Source: Bacteroidota bacterium (GTDB lineage: Bacteria; Bacteroidota; Bacteroidia; Flavobacteriales; Weeksellaceae). Taken from it: a stretch of DNA of 64,000 bases. This document shows positions 24,799 through 33,986 of this stretch, piece by piece. Position 1 is the stretch's first letter; each line of letters begins with the position of its first letter. The translations under genes were made by a program, and so were the position numbers. The DNA is taken from the NCBI GenBank assembly GCA_023394415.1, contig JAEXAR010000020.1, forward strand, positions 8,835 through 72,834, read 5' to 3'. The notes below the pieces were generated by a model. It was not told where the DNA came from. It saw only the letters and a list, made by a program, of their open reading frames with translations, and did no database searches.

Positions 24799-25803
24799 TT
24801 ACTTTTTATCCTCCAAATAATTCTTCAAATGAAAATCTATGCTTTCCGCAACAGGGATAAATGTGTAATTGAGTTTTTCACGAATTTTTTTATTTGAAAT
24901 TTTATTGAACGTGCTTATGGCTTCTATATTGACTTTGTTTGCCATTTTAAGCTTTGGAAAAAGCCAACCGAAAATAAAATTGAGCATTCTTCCAAGATTC
25001 ATTACAGAAAGGGGAAGATTTTTTTGGTCTTTCAAACCTAGTTTTCCACGTACTATTTTTCCAAAATCAAAATATTTTAGATTTTCGGAAATTACGATAA
25101 ATCTTTCCCCGAAAACATTTTTTTCCATTAATTCGACGGCGATTTTTGCAACGTCTCGAACGTCCACATAAGAAGTTCCGCCCGTGAAAATATAGCTGTT
25201 TCGTTCTGCAGTACCAAAAATTTCGCCGCTGCTGTGATTCCAATTTCCGGTACCGATAATCATTCCGGGATTGATGATAACGGTGTTCAAACCTTCTGCA
25301 GAAGCGCGCCAAACTTCCATCTCTGAAAAATGTTTGGATTTTGCATACGCAGAATGTTCGAGTTTTGAATTGAAATCCGAGGATTCGTCCATTTCTCCGT
25401 CTTCATTAAAACCGTCTAAAACCGCAATAGAACTTACAAAGCAAAATTTCTTTACTGAAGAATCTTCACACGCGTAAAGCAAATTTTTTGTGCCTTCAAT
25501 ATTGGTGTGATACATTTCCCGTTTTTTATCGGGATGAAAACTGACTTTTGCAGCGCAATGATAGACCTCTTCAACTTCATTTAGAGCAGCCTTTAATGAA
25601 TCCAAATCATCAAAATCAACGTCTATCCATTCAATTTTTTGAAAAAATTCGTCGGGATTTTCAACATAGTATTTGAAAGAATTTTTCACATCATCCAAAT
25701 CACTTGATTTTCTTTTGGTTGCGCGCACATTTTTTCCTCGCTTCAGCAGTTCTAAAGCGATAACTCTTCCGAGAATTCCTGTGGCGCCGGTAACTAAAAT
25801 CAT
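24799..25803 (-). CDS. NAD-dependent epimerase/dehydratase family (extended SDR)
   Basis: 334-residue extended short-chain dehydrogenase. TGATGILGRV (residues 5-14) is the NAD(P)-binding TGxxGxxG motif and YAKSK the catalytic YxxxK; VYHCAAKVSFH and VSSIAVLDGF are typical of the flavonol-reductase/3-beta-HSD-like branch. The substrate is not known. It lies upstream of the acyl-CoA ligase but is separated from it by two repeat elements, so co-transcription is doubtful. It has its own -7 box. Confidence 0.85.
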   Translation of the reverse strand: MILVTGATGILGRVIALELLKRGKNVRATKRKSSDLDDVKNSFKYYVENPDEFFQKIEWIDVDFDDLDSLKAALNEVEEVYHCAAKVSFHPDKKREMYHTNIEGTKNLLYACEDSSVKKFCFVSSIAVLDGFNEDGEMDESSDFNSKLEHSAYAKSKHFSEMEVWRASAEGLNTVIINPGMIIGTGNWNHSSGEIFGTAERNSYIFTGGTSYVDVRDVAKIAVELMEKNVFGERFIVISENLKYFDFGKIVRGKLGLKDQKNLPLSVMNLGRMLNFIFGWLFPKLKMANKVNIEAISTFNKISNKKIREKLNYTFIPVAESIDFHLKNYLEDKK

Positions 25804-25819
25804 AAATTTGGATATTTTA

Positions 25820-25827
25820 CAAAAATA
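25820..25827 (-). promoter_or_regulatory. SDR gene -7 box
   Basis: TATTTTTG on the minus strand, 16 bases before the ATG. Confidence 0.55.
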
Positions 25828-25867
25828 CTCATAATAAATTCAAGCTCAAACTTAAAAATATAATAAA

Positions 25868-25902
25868 AAACCCTGCAAAAGTTTTTTTTGCAAGGTTTCT
25901 AT
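25868..25902 (-). terminator. Terminator of the TonB receptor-phytase operon
   Basis: Read on the minus strand, AAACCTTGCAA pairs with TTGCAGGGTTT around an A-rich loop and is followed by a T-run. It starts 25 bp after the phytase stop. Confidence 0.75.
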
Positions 25903-25927
25903 TATTATTAAAAATTCAATTCTTTAA

Positions 25928-26965
25928 TTACTTGGGCTGCGACTGCTCATCAATAATTTTCTGAAATTCGCGCCAATCGTAGTAATGAAATATTTTTCCG
26001 TTGGTCATCGCCACAAAAACGCCGTTCGGAAATTTGGGTCCGAGATTGACACTGACCACTTCTGAACCGTCACTTTCCTTTGTAGAAACCGGAATTTCTG
26101 CAATTCTGGAATGCTGGTTCGCATTTCCACTGTCGCCTTCGCGCCTGTAAACGTTGAAGGTATTGGCTTGCTGATTTGAAATCAAAATGTATCCTTTTCC
26201 GTTTCCGGTGTCATAAATCGAAATTCCCTCCACATCTTCTTTGAAATCTTTCTGCCCAAAAAGTACGAGTTCCTGATTTCCCTTTGCCGGATCTGCATAA
26301 TATTTGCGAACACCAAATCCTTCATCAGAATAATAGATAAAGCCCAGTTCATCATCAACGGCAATGCTTTCAATTTCTTTCTTACCGCTGAAATTTCCGA
26401 ACTTCCTTACCACTTCGCCGGTAACTTTCCCGTTGTTTTCTAAAAGTTTGTACTGCCAAAGGTAAGTTCCGCTCGGGCCGAATTTTCTGCCTACAATGGC
26501 GAAAATTTCTTCAGTCTGCGGGTTCTTGTAGATTGAAATCCCCATAGGGTCGCGATCAGTTTCGCCTTCAAAAACACTTATTGCCCCAATTTCTTTCATC
26601 GAGGGAACTTCGTAAATCCTGATCTTGTTCTGCTGTCTTTCCGTGGTAACTGCTATATCGATTTTTTTACCCTGAAAATTAAATCCGTATTCAACATCTA
26701 CGTTGTTAGGACGCTTTAAACCCGGAACTTTGTTCACAATTTTTCCATTTAAATCAAAAACAAAAAGGCCGCCTTCCGTGTCTTTGTCGGTTCCGATGAT
26801 TAAAGATTGGGAAGCATCCTGTGGATTGATCCAGATCGCGGGATCATCAGTATCAAAATTTACCTGTTCGGTGATTACGGTTGGTTGAACCTTTTTACCC
26901 AAATTTAAAGATGTACACTGTACCAATGCGGAGCAAAGTGCGATATAAAAAACTGTTTTTTTCAT
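25928..26965 (-). CDS. Beta-propeller phytase (lipoprotein)
   Basis: 345-residue BPP-type 3-phytase, releasing phosphate from inositol hexakisphosphate. The signal ends LVQC (C17). The calcium and phosphate site motifs DDPAIWINP, GTDKDTEGGLFVFDLNGK and NNVDVEYGF, and the blade segments ESIAVDDELGFIYYSDE and EDVEGISIYDTGNGKGY, are clear. It is second in an operon, 63 bp after the TonB receptor. Location is probably the outer membrane or periplasm. Likely phosphate-starvation regulated (inference; no Pho box was seen). Confidence 0.93.
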   Translation of the reverse strand: MKKTVFYIALCSALVQCTSLNLGKKVQPTVITEQVNFDTDDPAIWINPQDASQSLIIGTDKDTEGGLFVFDLNGKIVNKVPGLKRPNNVDVEYGFNFQGKKIDIAVTTERQQNKIRIYEVPSMKEIGAISVFEGETDRDPMGISIYKNPQTEEIFAIVGRKFGPSGTYLWQYKLLENNGKVTGEVVRKFGNFSGKKEIESIAVDDELGFIYYSDEGFGVRKYYADPAKGNQELVLFGQKDFKEDVEGISIYDTGNGKGYILISNQQANTFNVYRREGDSGNANQHSRIAEIPVSTKESDGSEVVSVNLGPKFPNGVFVAMTNGKIFHYYDWREFQKIIDEQSQPK

Positions 26966-27028
26966 TTTATGAAATATTAAAAAAAAGCGGATTGCTCCGC
27001 TCTCCTGGTGAAATATATAAAATAGTAA

Positions 27029-29845
27029 TTAAAAGTCAAACTTGAAACCGAAAGTATATCTCGGCATATAGTATTCCATCTGTGCCGTTCTGCTCTTCAC
27101 ACCCTGATAATATCTCAAAGGTTGGTTGGTAAGGTTGTTGGCCTCCACGAAGAACCTCATCCATTCCTTGATTGCGTAAGATGCGTTGAAATCCACAAAA
27201 GTCTGCTTATTATAGTAGCGGTCCTCGAAAGCATCTGCACCAAGTTCATCAAGATAAGCTGCAGCATGGTTCAATGAAATCCTTGCGGAGAATTTCTTGT
27301 TTTCCCAAGCCAATGAAGCATTGAACATATGTGGTGCCGTACCAGGCAACATAAGGCCTTCTCTTAAAGTTCCGTCCGCAGCGTAAATTCCTTTTGTTTC
27401 AGATTTGGTGTAGGTATAGTTGGCGTAAAGGTTGAAGAATCTCGCAAATCCAGGAAGGAAATCGAGCTGCTTTTGTACAGCCACCTCGAAACCGTAAACG
27501 TTTACACTTTCTCCATTTTTCGACTGAAGGAATGTGTAATCTTCTCCCTGCACCAAAACATTGGCAACATCCGGAAATTCTGCAGAGAATTTATCGTAAC
27601 TGAATTTATTGTCCCTGTTATCGTAGATGAAATCATTGATCTTTTTGTAGAAACCACCCAATGAAATCAAACCTACAGACTTGAAATATTTTTCAGCCAT
27701 CACATCAAAATTGTGTGCATAAGATGCTTTCAGGTTCGGGTTACCTGCAGAAATATCGTTGTCTCCCGGAATAATGCTTACGAAAGGCGAAAGTTTGTAA
27801 TAGCTCGGCCTCGCCAAAGCTGTGGAATAAGCTGCACGGAGAACCAGATTTTCAACCGGTGTGTATTTGAACGCCAGGCTTGGTAAATAGTTGGTATAAT
27901 CGTTTTTGATCTGTCGGGTTCCTGTCAAATCCTCTTCATCCTCAATGACGTTCCCGGTGTAGTCGATTTGCGTGTTTTCAAGCCTTAAACCGGCAATCAT
28001 CGAGAATACATCGCTAAAATTCTGATCCCAACGCAGATATCCGGCATAAATATTTTCTTTGGCTTTGTAATTAAGACCTAAATATTCTGAGGGTTCGTCA
28101 CTCTCTGTAAACATCGCTGAGTTTTTCAGATTTAAACCGGCCAAGTGTTCTTTGCTTGCAAACCATCCCGGAACGTATTTTTCGCTTGGGTTATAATTTT
28201 TACCGTCCCAAAATACGCGGTTCACTTTATCCAAAGTAGAATATAAAGTATTGGAAGCTACAGGTTTGTAATCGAAGAAATCATTATCTCTTTCTTTAGT
28301 TTTGATCCTCGCCTTACCACCGATTCTCAAACGTCCTTTCTGTTCGCTGATGATGGAGAAAGGAAATCTGAAATTCAGTTTACCCGTAATTTCGTCTTCA
28401 AACGTCATCCCGTTCTGCTCTGTAAGTGTTCTGAATTTATAATCTTTTAAAGCCGGCTGAGTCAGCGGTTTTAGTAAAGGCTGCTCCTCGCTGTCGAAAT
28501 TTTTATCAAGCGCAACGCCTTTCACCTGATAATCAGTATATCTTTCGTTTGGCCTTTGTTCTTCGGCTCTGGAGAAGGATGCACCCCATTCCATATCGAT
28601 TTTTGAGCCGATGATGTGGTCACCTTTAATAAAATAATTCTGCATAATCTGGCGCTCAAGCCTTGAACCTTCGTTAAGGTCATTCATGATTCCGCCTTTG
28701 GTTTGCGCTCTTAAATCAGCGGTATAACCCAGGAATTCACCGGTTTTTTTGTCGAAATTTTCTTTTACGCTGTTGAAACGCAGCCTGTAACGGTTTTCCA
28801 AATCGTCTCTCCAGTTGTAAAGTGCGCCTAAAGCAAGGGCATTCTTACTGTTGATCTTGAAATCAAGGTTGGCACCTACAGATTTCCGTTCGCGCTTTAC
28901 ATCGTATTTTCTGATGTCCATTTCACCGATGAAAGCTTCTGAAGCTTTACCTTCTTTCCAAACCGCTTCTACATTATCAGAACCGTAATCCTGAAGGTTA
29001 TAAGAACCGTTCAACGCAAGCCCGACAGCACCGCCAAAGAATCTGTTTCCGTAGAAAAACCCGTTGTTGAAGGCAAATTTGTTACGGATTGGGTTGAAGC
29101 CTGAAGCAGTCGTCAGTGAAAGTCTTTCCTTGTTGGTTGGCGTTTTGGTATTCAAGTTCACCGAACCACCGATCGCATCGGCATCCATATCTGAGGTCAG
29201 AGTTTTGTTCACCTCTACCAGTTGGATCATATCTGCAGGGATAAGGTCCATCTGAACTTTTCGGTTATCGCCTTCCGCAGAAGGAATCCTGTTTCCGTTC
29301 AGTGTTACAGAGTTCAGCTCCGGTGCAAGACCGCGAATGATGATGTCGCGCGCTTCGCCCTGGTCGTTCTGCATCGTGATTCCAGGTACACGCTTTAAGG
29401 CATCACCGATATTGGAATCCGGGAATTTACCGATTTGCTCCGTAGAAATAACGTTGGTGATATTAGGATTGTTTTTCTGGGTATTTAACGCTCTTGCCTG
29501 GCTTTGACGACCGAAACCCACGACATTTACAGCTTCTATGGTTGCCGATTTCGGATCCAGAACGATGTTCTGCACGATACCCGATTCATTTACGGTTACC
29601 GGATAACTCGCTGTGCCGTAACCCAAATAATCCACCGTCATGGTATAGTTTCCTTCAGGAACGTTCAGGAAAACAAAGTTACCGTTAGCGTCTGAAGTGG
29701 TGAAGATGTTTCCAGGAGTTAATCTGATTTTTGCACCGGGCAAAGCAATTTTGTTTTCATCATTAATCTTTCCCGATACGGTTCCTGTCTGCGCAAAAAT
29801 ATAGGCTGAAGCACAGAACAGCACCGAACATAAAACTCTTTTCAT
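27029..29845 (-). CDS. TonB-dependent outer-membrane receptor (phytase-linked)
   Basis: 938 residues. Order: signal peptide (1-18), carboxypeptidase-regulatory-like domain (~22-105, GTVSGKINDENKIALPGAKI), plug (~130-230, with ITMQNDQGEARDIIIRGL and NGNRIPSAEGDNRKVQMDLI), 22-stranded barrel, and the terminal strand ending in Phe (RYTFGFKFDF). Being in one transcript with phytase suggests it imports inositol phosphates or another organic phosphate rather than iron. Base composition is somewhat richer in GC than its neighbours. Its promoter box is at 29865-29872. Confidence 0.93.
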   Translation of the reverse strand: MKRVLCSVLFCASAYIFAQTGTVSGKINDENKIALPGAKIRLTPGNIFTTSDANGNFVFLNVPEGNYTMTVDYLGYGTASYPVTVNESGIVQNIVLDPKSATIEAVNVVGFGRQSQARALNTQKNNPNITNVISTEQIGKFPDSNIGDALKRVPGITMQNDQGEARDIIIRGLAPELNSVTLNGNRIPSAEGDNRKVQMDLIPADMIQLVEVNKTLTSDMDADAIGGSVNLNTKTPTNKERLSLTTASGFNPIRNKFAFNNGFFYGNRFFGGAVGLALNGSYNLQDYGSDNVEAVWKEGKASEAFIGEMDIRKYDVKRERKSVGANLDFKINSKNALALGALYNWRDDLENRYRLRFNSVKENFDKKTGEFLGYTADLRAQTKGGIMNDLNEGSRLERQIMQNYFIKGDHIIGSKIDMEWGASFSRAEEQRPNERYTDYQVKGVALDKNFDSEEQPLLKPLTQPALKDYKFRTLTEQNGMTFEDEITGKLNFRFPFSIISEQKGRLRIGGKARIKTKERDNDFFDYKPVASNTLYSTLDKVNRVFWDGKNYNPSEKYVPGWFASKEHLAGLNLKNSAMFTESDEPSEYLGLNYKAKENIYAGYLRWDQNFSDVFSMIAGLRLENTQIDYTGNVIEDEEDLTGTRQIKNDYTNYLPSLAFKYTPVENLVLRAAYSTALARPSYYKLSPFVSIIPGDNDISAGNPNLKASYAHNFDVMAEKYFKSVGLISLGGFYKKINDFIYDNRDNKFSYDKFSAEFPDVANVLVQGEDYTFLQSKNGESVNVYGFEVAVQKQLDFLPGFARFFNLYANYTYTKSETKGIYAADGTLREGLMLPGTAPHMFNASLAWENKKFSARISLNHAAAYLDELGADAFEDRYYNKQTFVDFNASYAIKEWMRFFVEANNLTNQPLRYYQGVKSRTAQMEYYMPRYTFGFKFDF

Positions 29846-29864
29846 TACTTAAAATTTAATTGGG

Positions 29865-29872
29865 CAAAAATA
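29865..29872 (-). promoter_or_regulatory. Promoter box of the receptor-phytase operon
   Basis: TATTTTTG on the minus strand, 19 bases before the receptor ATG. No clear -33 box or Pho box is seen. Confidence 0.55.
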
Positions 29873-29953
29873 GGCAAGTGCGTTCTGAAAAGAGTTTTCG
29901 GAGAATTTAACAGTTTGTTAAGAAATTGTTACAGATTATTTTTAATTTTTCCA

Positions 29954-30751
29954 CTAAGCCTGGTGTGTATCAAAAATAAAATCTTTAACTGCCTTATTAA
30001 AATCGGTTGGATTTTCGGCCTGAACCCAGTGGCCGGCATTTGGAATTTTAACAATTTTAAAATCAGGAAACTGCTGTTTGATCAGAAATTCGTCCTGTGG
30101 AAGAATATAATTGGATTTTTCACCGGCTATAAATAAAGTCGGACCGTTGTAAACCCCAAATTTAATGGCACTGGCCACAAACTCATTGTATTTTTCCGAA
30201 AGCGTTTTCAGGTTGAAGCGCCACGCGAGTTTTTTCTCTCCGTTTTCGTCATTCCAATACAGATTTTTTGCCAAAAACTGAACCACAGATTTTTCGGGAA
30301 TATAGGCTGTTAAATGTTCCTCCACTTCCTGTCGCGACTTCATTTCATTAAAATCAACGGTTTCCAAAGCCTTTATAATTCCCTGATGGTGTGGCGGGTA
30401 TGCTTTCGGTGAAATATCGGCCACAATAAGTTTTTCCACTTTCAAAGGATATTTTACCGCGAACTGCATCACGGCTTTTCCGCCAAGGGAATGGCCTAGA
30501 AGATTGGCTTTTTCAATCCCGTAATGCTGCATATAATGCGTGATGTCGTGCGCCAAATCGTCGTGACTCATTTCTTCTGAATGGAAACTTTTGCCGTGAT
30601 TCCTTAAATCAATAAGATGAACGGGAAAAAATTCGCCCATTTCTTTCCCGAAACTTCCCCAATTGTCGAGCATTCCGAAAAGTCCGTGAAAAACGAGAAG
30701 AGGCGTTCCGCTTTTTTCTTGTCCGTATATTTTTGAGTGGAGGATTTGCAT
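29954..30751 (-). CDS. Alpha/beta fold hydrolase
   Basis: 265-residue cytoplasmic hydrolase. The oxyanion strand VFHGLFGMLDNW (20-31), RNHGKS, the nucleophile S88 in GHSLGG, an Asp near IVADISPKA and the His in NAGHWVQAENP make a standard triad. It resembles the esterase YbfF. The start at 30751 was chosen because the eight extra upstream codons come from the CTTTGCG repeat. Confidence 0.88.
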   Translation of the reverse strand: MQILHSKIYGQEKSGTPLLVFHGLFGMLDNWGSFGKEMGEFFPVHLIDLRNHGKSFHSEEMSHDDLAHDITHYMQHYGIEKANLLGHSLGGKAVMQFAVKYPLKVEKLIVADISPKAYPPHHQGIIKALETVDFNEMKSRQEVEEHLTAYIPEKSVVQFLAKNLYWNDENGEKKLAWRFNLKTLSEKYNEFVASAIKFGVYNGPTLFIAGEKSNYILPQDEFLIKQQFPDFKIVKIPNAGHWVQAENPTDFNKAVKDFIFDTHQA

Positions 30752-30756
30752 ATTTT

Positions 30757-30850
30757 TTAAACGCAAAGTGCGCAAAGATTTTATTAATTATTTAAAATAT
30801 TTTAAGTTCGCAAAGAAACATCCAAAGATGTTCTGCGAAGTTCGCAGAAA
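30757..30850 (-). repeat. CTTTGCG element with hairpin, upstream of the alpha/beta hydrolase
   Basis: AAACGCAAAGTGCGCAAAG, spacer, GTTCGCAAAG, hairpin AACATC-CAAA-GATGTT (30817-30832), then GCGAAGTTCGCAG. Same order and orientation as the other copies. Confidence 0.7.
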
Positions 30851-30858
30851 TTTCTAAT

Positions 30859-31578
30859 TTACCAAACCGCCAATCGTTTCAAATAAGCTTGAACCGTGTT
30901 TTCCATTCCCATATACAATGCTTCTCCAATTAAAGCGTGACCAATGGAAACCTCTAACAAATTGGGGATATTTTCTGCGAAATATTTTAGATTTTCCAAA
31001 CTTAAATCGTGTCCTGCATTTACACCAAGTCCATATTTTTCGGCTTCTTTTGCGGTTTCTATGTATGGTTTTATTGCTTCTTCCTTGTTACTAGAATAGT
31101 TTTTTGCGTAAGCTTCGGTGTACAATTCAATTCTATCAGTTCCGGTTTCTGCTGCAAATTTCACCATTTCTGGATTTGGGTCAAGGAAAATAGACGTTCT
31201 AATTCCTGCATTTTTAAATTCGGCAATCACAGATTTTAAAAATTCTAAATTTTTCTCGCAATCCCAACCGGAATTGGAAGTGATGGCATCATCAGCATCA
31301 GGAACGAGCGTTACTTGCTCCGGTTTTACTTCCAAAACCATATCAATAAACGGACGATGAGGATTTCCTTCAATATTAAATTCCGTGTAAACCAAAGGTT
31401 TTAAATCATACACATCTTTTCTGGTGATGTGTCTTTCGTCCGGTCTTGGATGAATGGTAATTCCGTGCGCTCCAAATTCCTGAATTTTAATGGCGGCTTC
31501 TGTTACGCTTGGGAAATCGCCACCTCTTGCATTGCGAAGTGTGGCTATTTTATTGATGTTGACGCTGAGTTTTGTCAT
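30859..31578 (-). CDS. pdxJ: Pyridoxine 5'-phosphate synthase
   Basis: 239-residue TIM barrel making pyridoxine phosphate from deoxyxylulose phosphate and 3-amino-1-phosphohydroxyacetone. LSVNINKIATLRNARGG (residues ~4-20), ITIHPRPDERHI, FNIEGNPH, VTLVPD and the end of the barrel NAGHDL..SIGHALIGEAL are diagnostic. The length is normal. It shows that the DXP-dependent B6 route operates. The hydrolase downstream is probably unrelated. Confidence 0.96.
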   Translation of the reverse strand: MTKLSVNINKIATLRNARGGDFPSVTEAAIKIQEFGAHGITIHPRPDERHITRKDVYDLKPLVYTEFNIEGNPHRPFIDMVLEVKPEQVTLVPDADDAITSNSGWDCEKNLEFLKSVIAEFKNAGIRTSIFLDPNPEMVKFAAETGTDRIELYTEAYAKNYSSNKEEAIKPYIETAKEAEKYGLGVNAGHDLSLENLKYFAENIPNLLEVSIGHALIGEALYMGMENTVQAYLKRLAVW

Positions 31579-31591
31579 TGTTATGATATTA

Positions 31592-31656
31592 TCGACTTCT
31601 AGACTAGAGATTAAAGACGAATAAATCTCATTTCTCTTATCTATAAATCTATTTGT
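31592..31656. repeat. 7-bp-period tract between mscS-like gene and pdxJ
   Basis: Heptads including ctcattt, ctcttat, ctataaa, tctattt and, further left, ctagact, agagatt, aaagacg. The mechanosensitive channel stop (TAG) is at its right edge. It is more degenerate than the others. Confidence 0.55.
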
Positions 31657-32910
31657 CTAAATTTTATTTACCTGCATTATTTCCAAATCAAACTCCTTTG
31701 AAGCTGCCAAAAGATGGTCGAAAATATCGGCTTGAATTTCCTCAAAATCTTCCATCGCAGATTTGTTGGCGAAACAATAGATTTCCAAAGGCATCCCTTG
31801 CGAAGTAATTTCGAGTTGGCGCACCAAAAGGGTTTCTTCTTGGTCGATATCTTTGTCCTGTTTCAGGTAGTTTAAAGCATATCTACGAAAGACTCCAATG
31901 TTTGTTAATTGCCTTCCATTAATAATAAAATCTGAATTTTGTATTTTATTCCTTTCATTCAAAATTTCTTCTGCTTTAGAATCCAAATATTCAGCAATGA
32001 GATTAACTTTCTTCAATTTTGAAAAAAGTTCTTCATCAATAAATTTGAATGAATTAATATTGAAAACGATGGATTTTTTAATTCTTCTACGGTTACCTTC
32101 CGCCATTACCTGATGGTTTTTAATCTCTGTAGAAAGTAAGTCGTAAGTTGGTATTGTAGATATTGTTTTATCAAAGTTTTGAATTTTTGTAGTGATGATA
32201 CTGATATCTTGAATTGTACCTTCTAAATTGTACTTCGGAATCCCAATCCAATCGCCCACTTTGAGACTTCGGGATGTTGCGACGTGAATTCCCGTCATAA
32301 ATCCGAGAATGGTATCGCGGAACACCAAAACCAAAACTGCTGTGATTGCTCCTAAACTTCCTAAAATGGTTGTCCCACTGATTCCGAAAATTACTGAAAA
32401 AGCAATTACCGTAAAGATGAAAATACCAACTGTTTTAAGGGTTTGGGATATTGCGTTGATCGCAACAATTCTATAAAAATCACTTTTATAAGAGTAGTAA
32501 TATTTTATGGCTTTCAGAAAACGGTATGCCATATTTGCAAAGACTAATACCATCGCCAAGTAAAACATTCTGGTAAAGAAATCAAAACTTTTGGGATGCC
32601 TCCAGAACACGGACTCTAATGCGATAGAACCAATTCCCAATGCAATAATATGTGCAATAGAATTGCTGACTTTTGATTTATAAATCGCTTTCAAAAAAGG
32701 ATATTTCTGCTCATTATCAAAAGTTTTCAGCACTAAGTTTATAAAGCTTTTCAGAATAAAATCTAACGCAAAAACAATGGCAGCAAGAAAAATAAATTTC
32801 CCCAAAACCTGCAAAAACCACACATCAGCAATGTAATCCCTTACAAAATAGTGGATTTCATCGCTGATAATCTGTAGAAAATCAAGTGTTTTATCAAGTT
32901 CTTTTTCCAT
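31657..32910 (-). CDS. MscS family mechanosensitive ion channel
   Basis: 417-residue membrane protein with N-terminal helices (about 28-50, 70-90, 105-130, 155-185) and the pore-lining helix rich in Gly/Ala (GISGTTILGSLGAITAVLVL), followed by the beta domain entry FRDTILGFMTGIHVATSRSLKVGDWI. It probably opens under hypo-osmotic stress. A -7 box lies just 5 bases upstream of the ATG. Confidence 0.92.
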   Translation of the reverse strand: MEKELDKTLDFLQIISDEIHYFVRDYIADVWFLQVLGKFIFLAAIVFALDFILKSFINLVLKTFDNEQKYPFLKAIYKSKVSNSIAHIIALGIGSIALESVFWRHPKSFDFFTRMFYLAMVLVFANMAYRFLKAIKYYYSYKSDFYRIVAINAISQTLKTVGIFIFTVIAFSVIFGISGTTILGSLGAITAVLVLVFRDTILGFMTGIHVATSRSLKVGDWIGIPKYNLEGTIQDISIITTKIQNFDKTISTIPTYDLLSTEIKNHQVMAEGNRRRIKKSIVFNINSFKFIDEELFSKLKKVNLIAEYLDSKAEEILNERNKIQNSDFIINGRQLTNIGVFRRYALNYLKQDKDIDQEETLLVRQLEITSQGMPLEIYCFANKSAMEDFEEIQADIFDHLLAASKEFDLEIMQVNKI

Positions 32911-32915
32911 TCTCG

Positions 32916-32923
32916 CAAAAATA
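32916..32923 (-). promoter_or_regulatory. -7 box abutting the MscS-like gene start
   Basis: TATTTTTG on the minus strand, five bases from the ATG: a leaderless-transcript candidate. Confidence 0.55.
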
Positions 32924-32985
32924 AGAAAATCGCTTGTTAATATCTGATAAATTCATACTTTTAACCAATTTTAATAAATGATTTT

Positions 32986-33471
32986 ATGGATAACTCAGTG
33001 ATTATTTTAATCAGTGTCGTGCTGCTCGTGGTTGGACTTCTGGGAACAATTTTACCGGTTCTTCCGGGGTTATTGTTGAGCTTGTGCGGACTTTTAATAT
33101 ATAAATTCGGAACCGATGCAGATTTGCCGATGGCTTACATCTGGATATTTTCAATTTTAACAATAATTTCTGCGGTTCTCAATTACGTTATTCCTGCCAA
33201 AACCAACCGAAAATACGGTGGAACACGTTGGGGAAGCATTGGTTCTATCATTGGTACAATTGCGGGAATGTTCTTTATTCCGGTACCTTTTGGATTTTTA
33301 ATCGGAATGTTTTTAGGTGTTTTTGTTGGCGAATTATTGCACGATTCTCAAGATAAAAAGAAGGCTTGGAATTCTACAAAAGGTGCATTAATTGGATTTA
33401 TTTATGGTGCAGGATTCAATTTTATGGTAGGTTTGGCAATGCTTTTGGTCGTTTTAATTAATATATTCTAA
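32986..33471 (+). CDS. DUF456 membrane protein
   Basis: 161 residues with four or five hydrophobic helices and the Gly-rich turns of the DUF456 family (GLLGTILPVLPG, GTRWGSIGSIIG, GFLIGMFLGVFVGELLHD). Function is unknown. It is followed 11 bp later by a lipoprotein gene. Confidence 0.85.
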   Translation: MDNSVIILISVVLLVVGLLGTILPVLPGLLLSLCGLLIYKFGTDADLPMAYIWIFSILTIISAVLNYVIPAKTNRKYGGTRWGSIGSIIGTIAGMFFIPVPFGFLIGMFLGVFVGELLHDSQDKKKAWNSTKGALIGFIYGAGFNFMVGLAMLLVVLINIF

Positions 33472-33482
33472 AATTTAAAAAA

Positions 33483-33986
33483 ATGTTAAAAAAAATAATT
33501 CTTCCGGTTTTAGTTTCGCTGACTTTCATTTCTTGCAACTGCCAGAAAAAAACGCAGACCGATGCGCAAGGCAATTTAATTATGCCAAAAACTTCTGATA
33601 AAATAGTAAATTCTACTTATCCAACAGAAAAACCTGAGAAGAATATTGTTCGTTTAGCAGAATGTCAGAATGTGTTTTTGAAAGAACAGCAAATGAATGT
33701 CACTTTTAATAAAACTTTGGATGACAGCCGATGTCCGATGAATGCGCGTTGTGTTTGGGCAGGAAATGCATCAGTAGAAATTGAACTAATGACCACAACT
33801 TCACGTCCGAAAAAATTCAAGATTTCAGTTGGTGAATTGCGTGACGGACTTGTTCAGACCATTAATTTTGGAGGTTACAAAGTCACTTTGGAAAATCTTT
33901 ATCCAAGCAATTCTACACAAATGCCTTTTAATAAACTGAAAGGAAAATATGTGATTGATTTAAAAGTTGAAAAATCTACCAATTAA
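33483..33986 (+). CDS. Lipoprotein of unknown function
   Basis: 167 residues. A lipoprotein signal ends FISC (C18; a second Cys at 20). After a linker comes a beta-rich domain (~60-160) with two or three cysteines (LAECQNVFL, DDSRCPMNARCVWAGNASVE). The DSRCP..CVWAG motif recurs in flavobacterial lipoproteins, but I know no function. It follows DUF456 by 11 bp. Its last 11 bases overlap the convergent ung gene. Confidence 0.75.
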   Translation: MLKKIILPVLVSLTFISCNCQKKTQTDAQGNLIMPKTSDKIVNSTYPTEKPEKNIVRLAECQNVFLKEQQMNVTFNKTLDDSRCPMNARCVWAGNASVEIELMTTTSRPKKFKISVGELRDGLVQTINFGGYKVTLENLYPSNSTQMPFNKLKGKYVIDLKVEKSTN

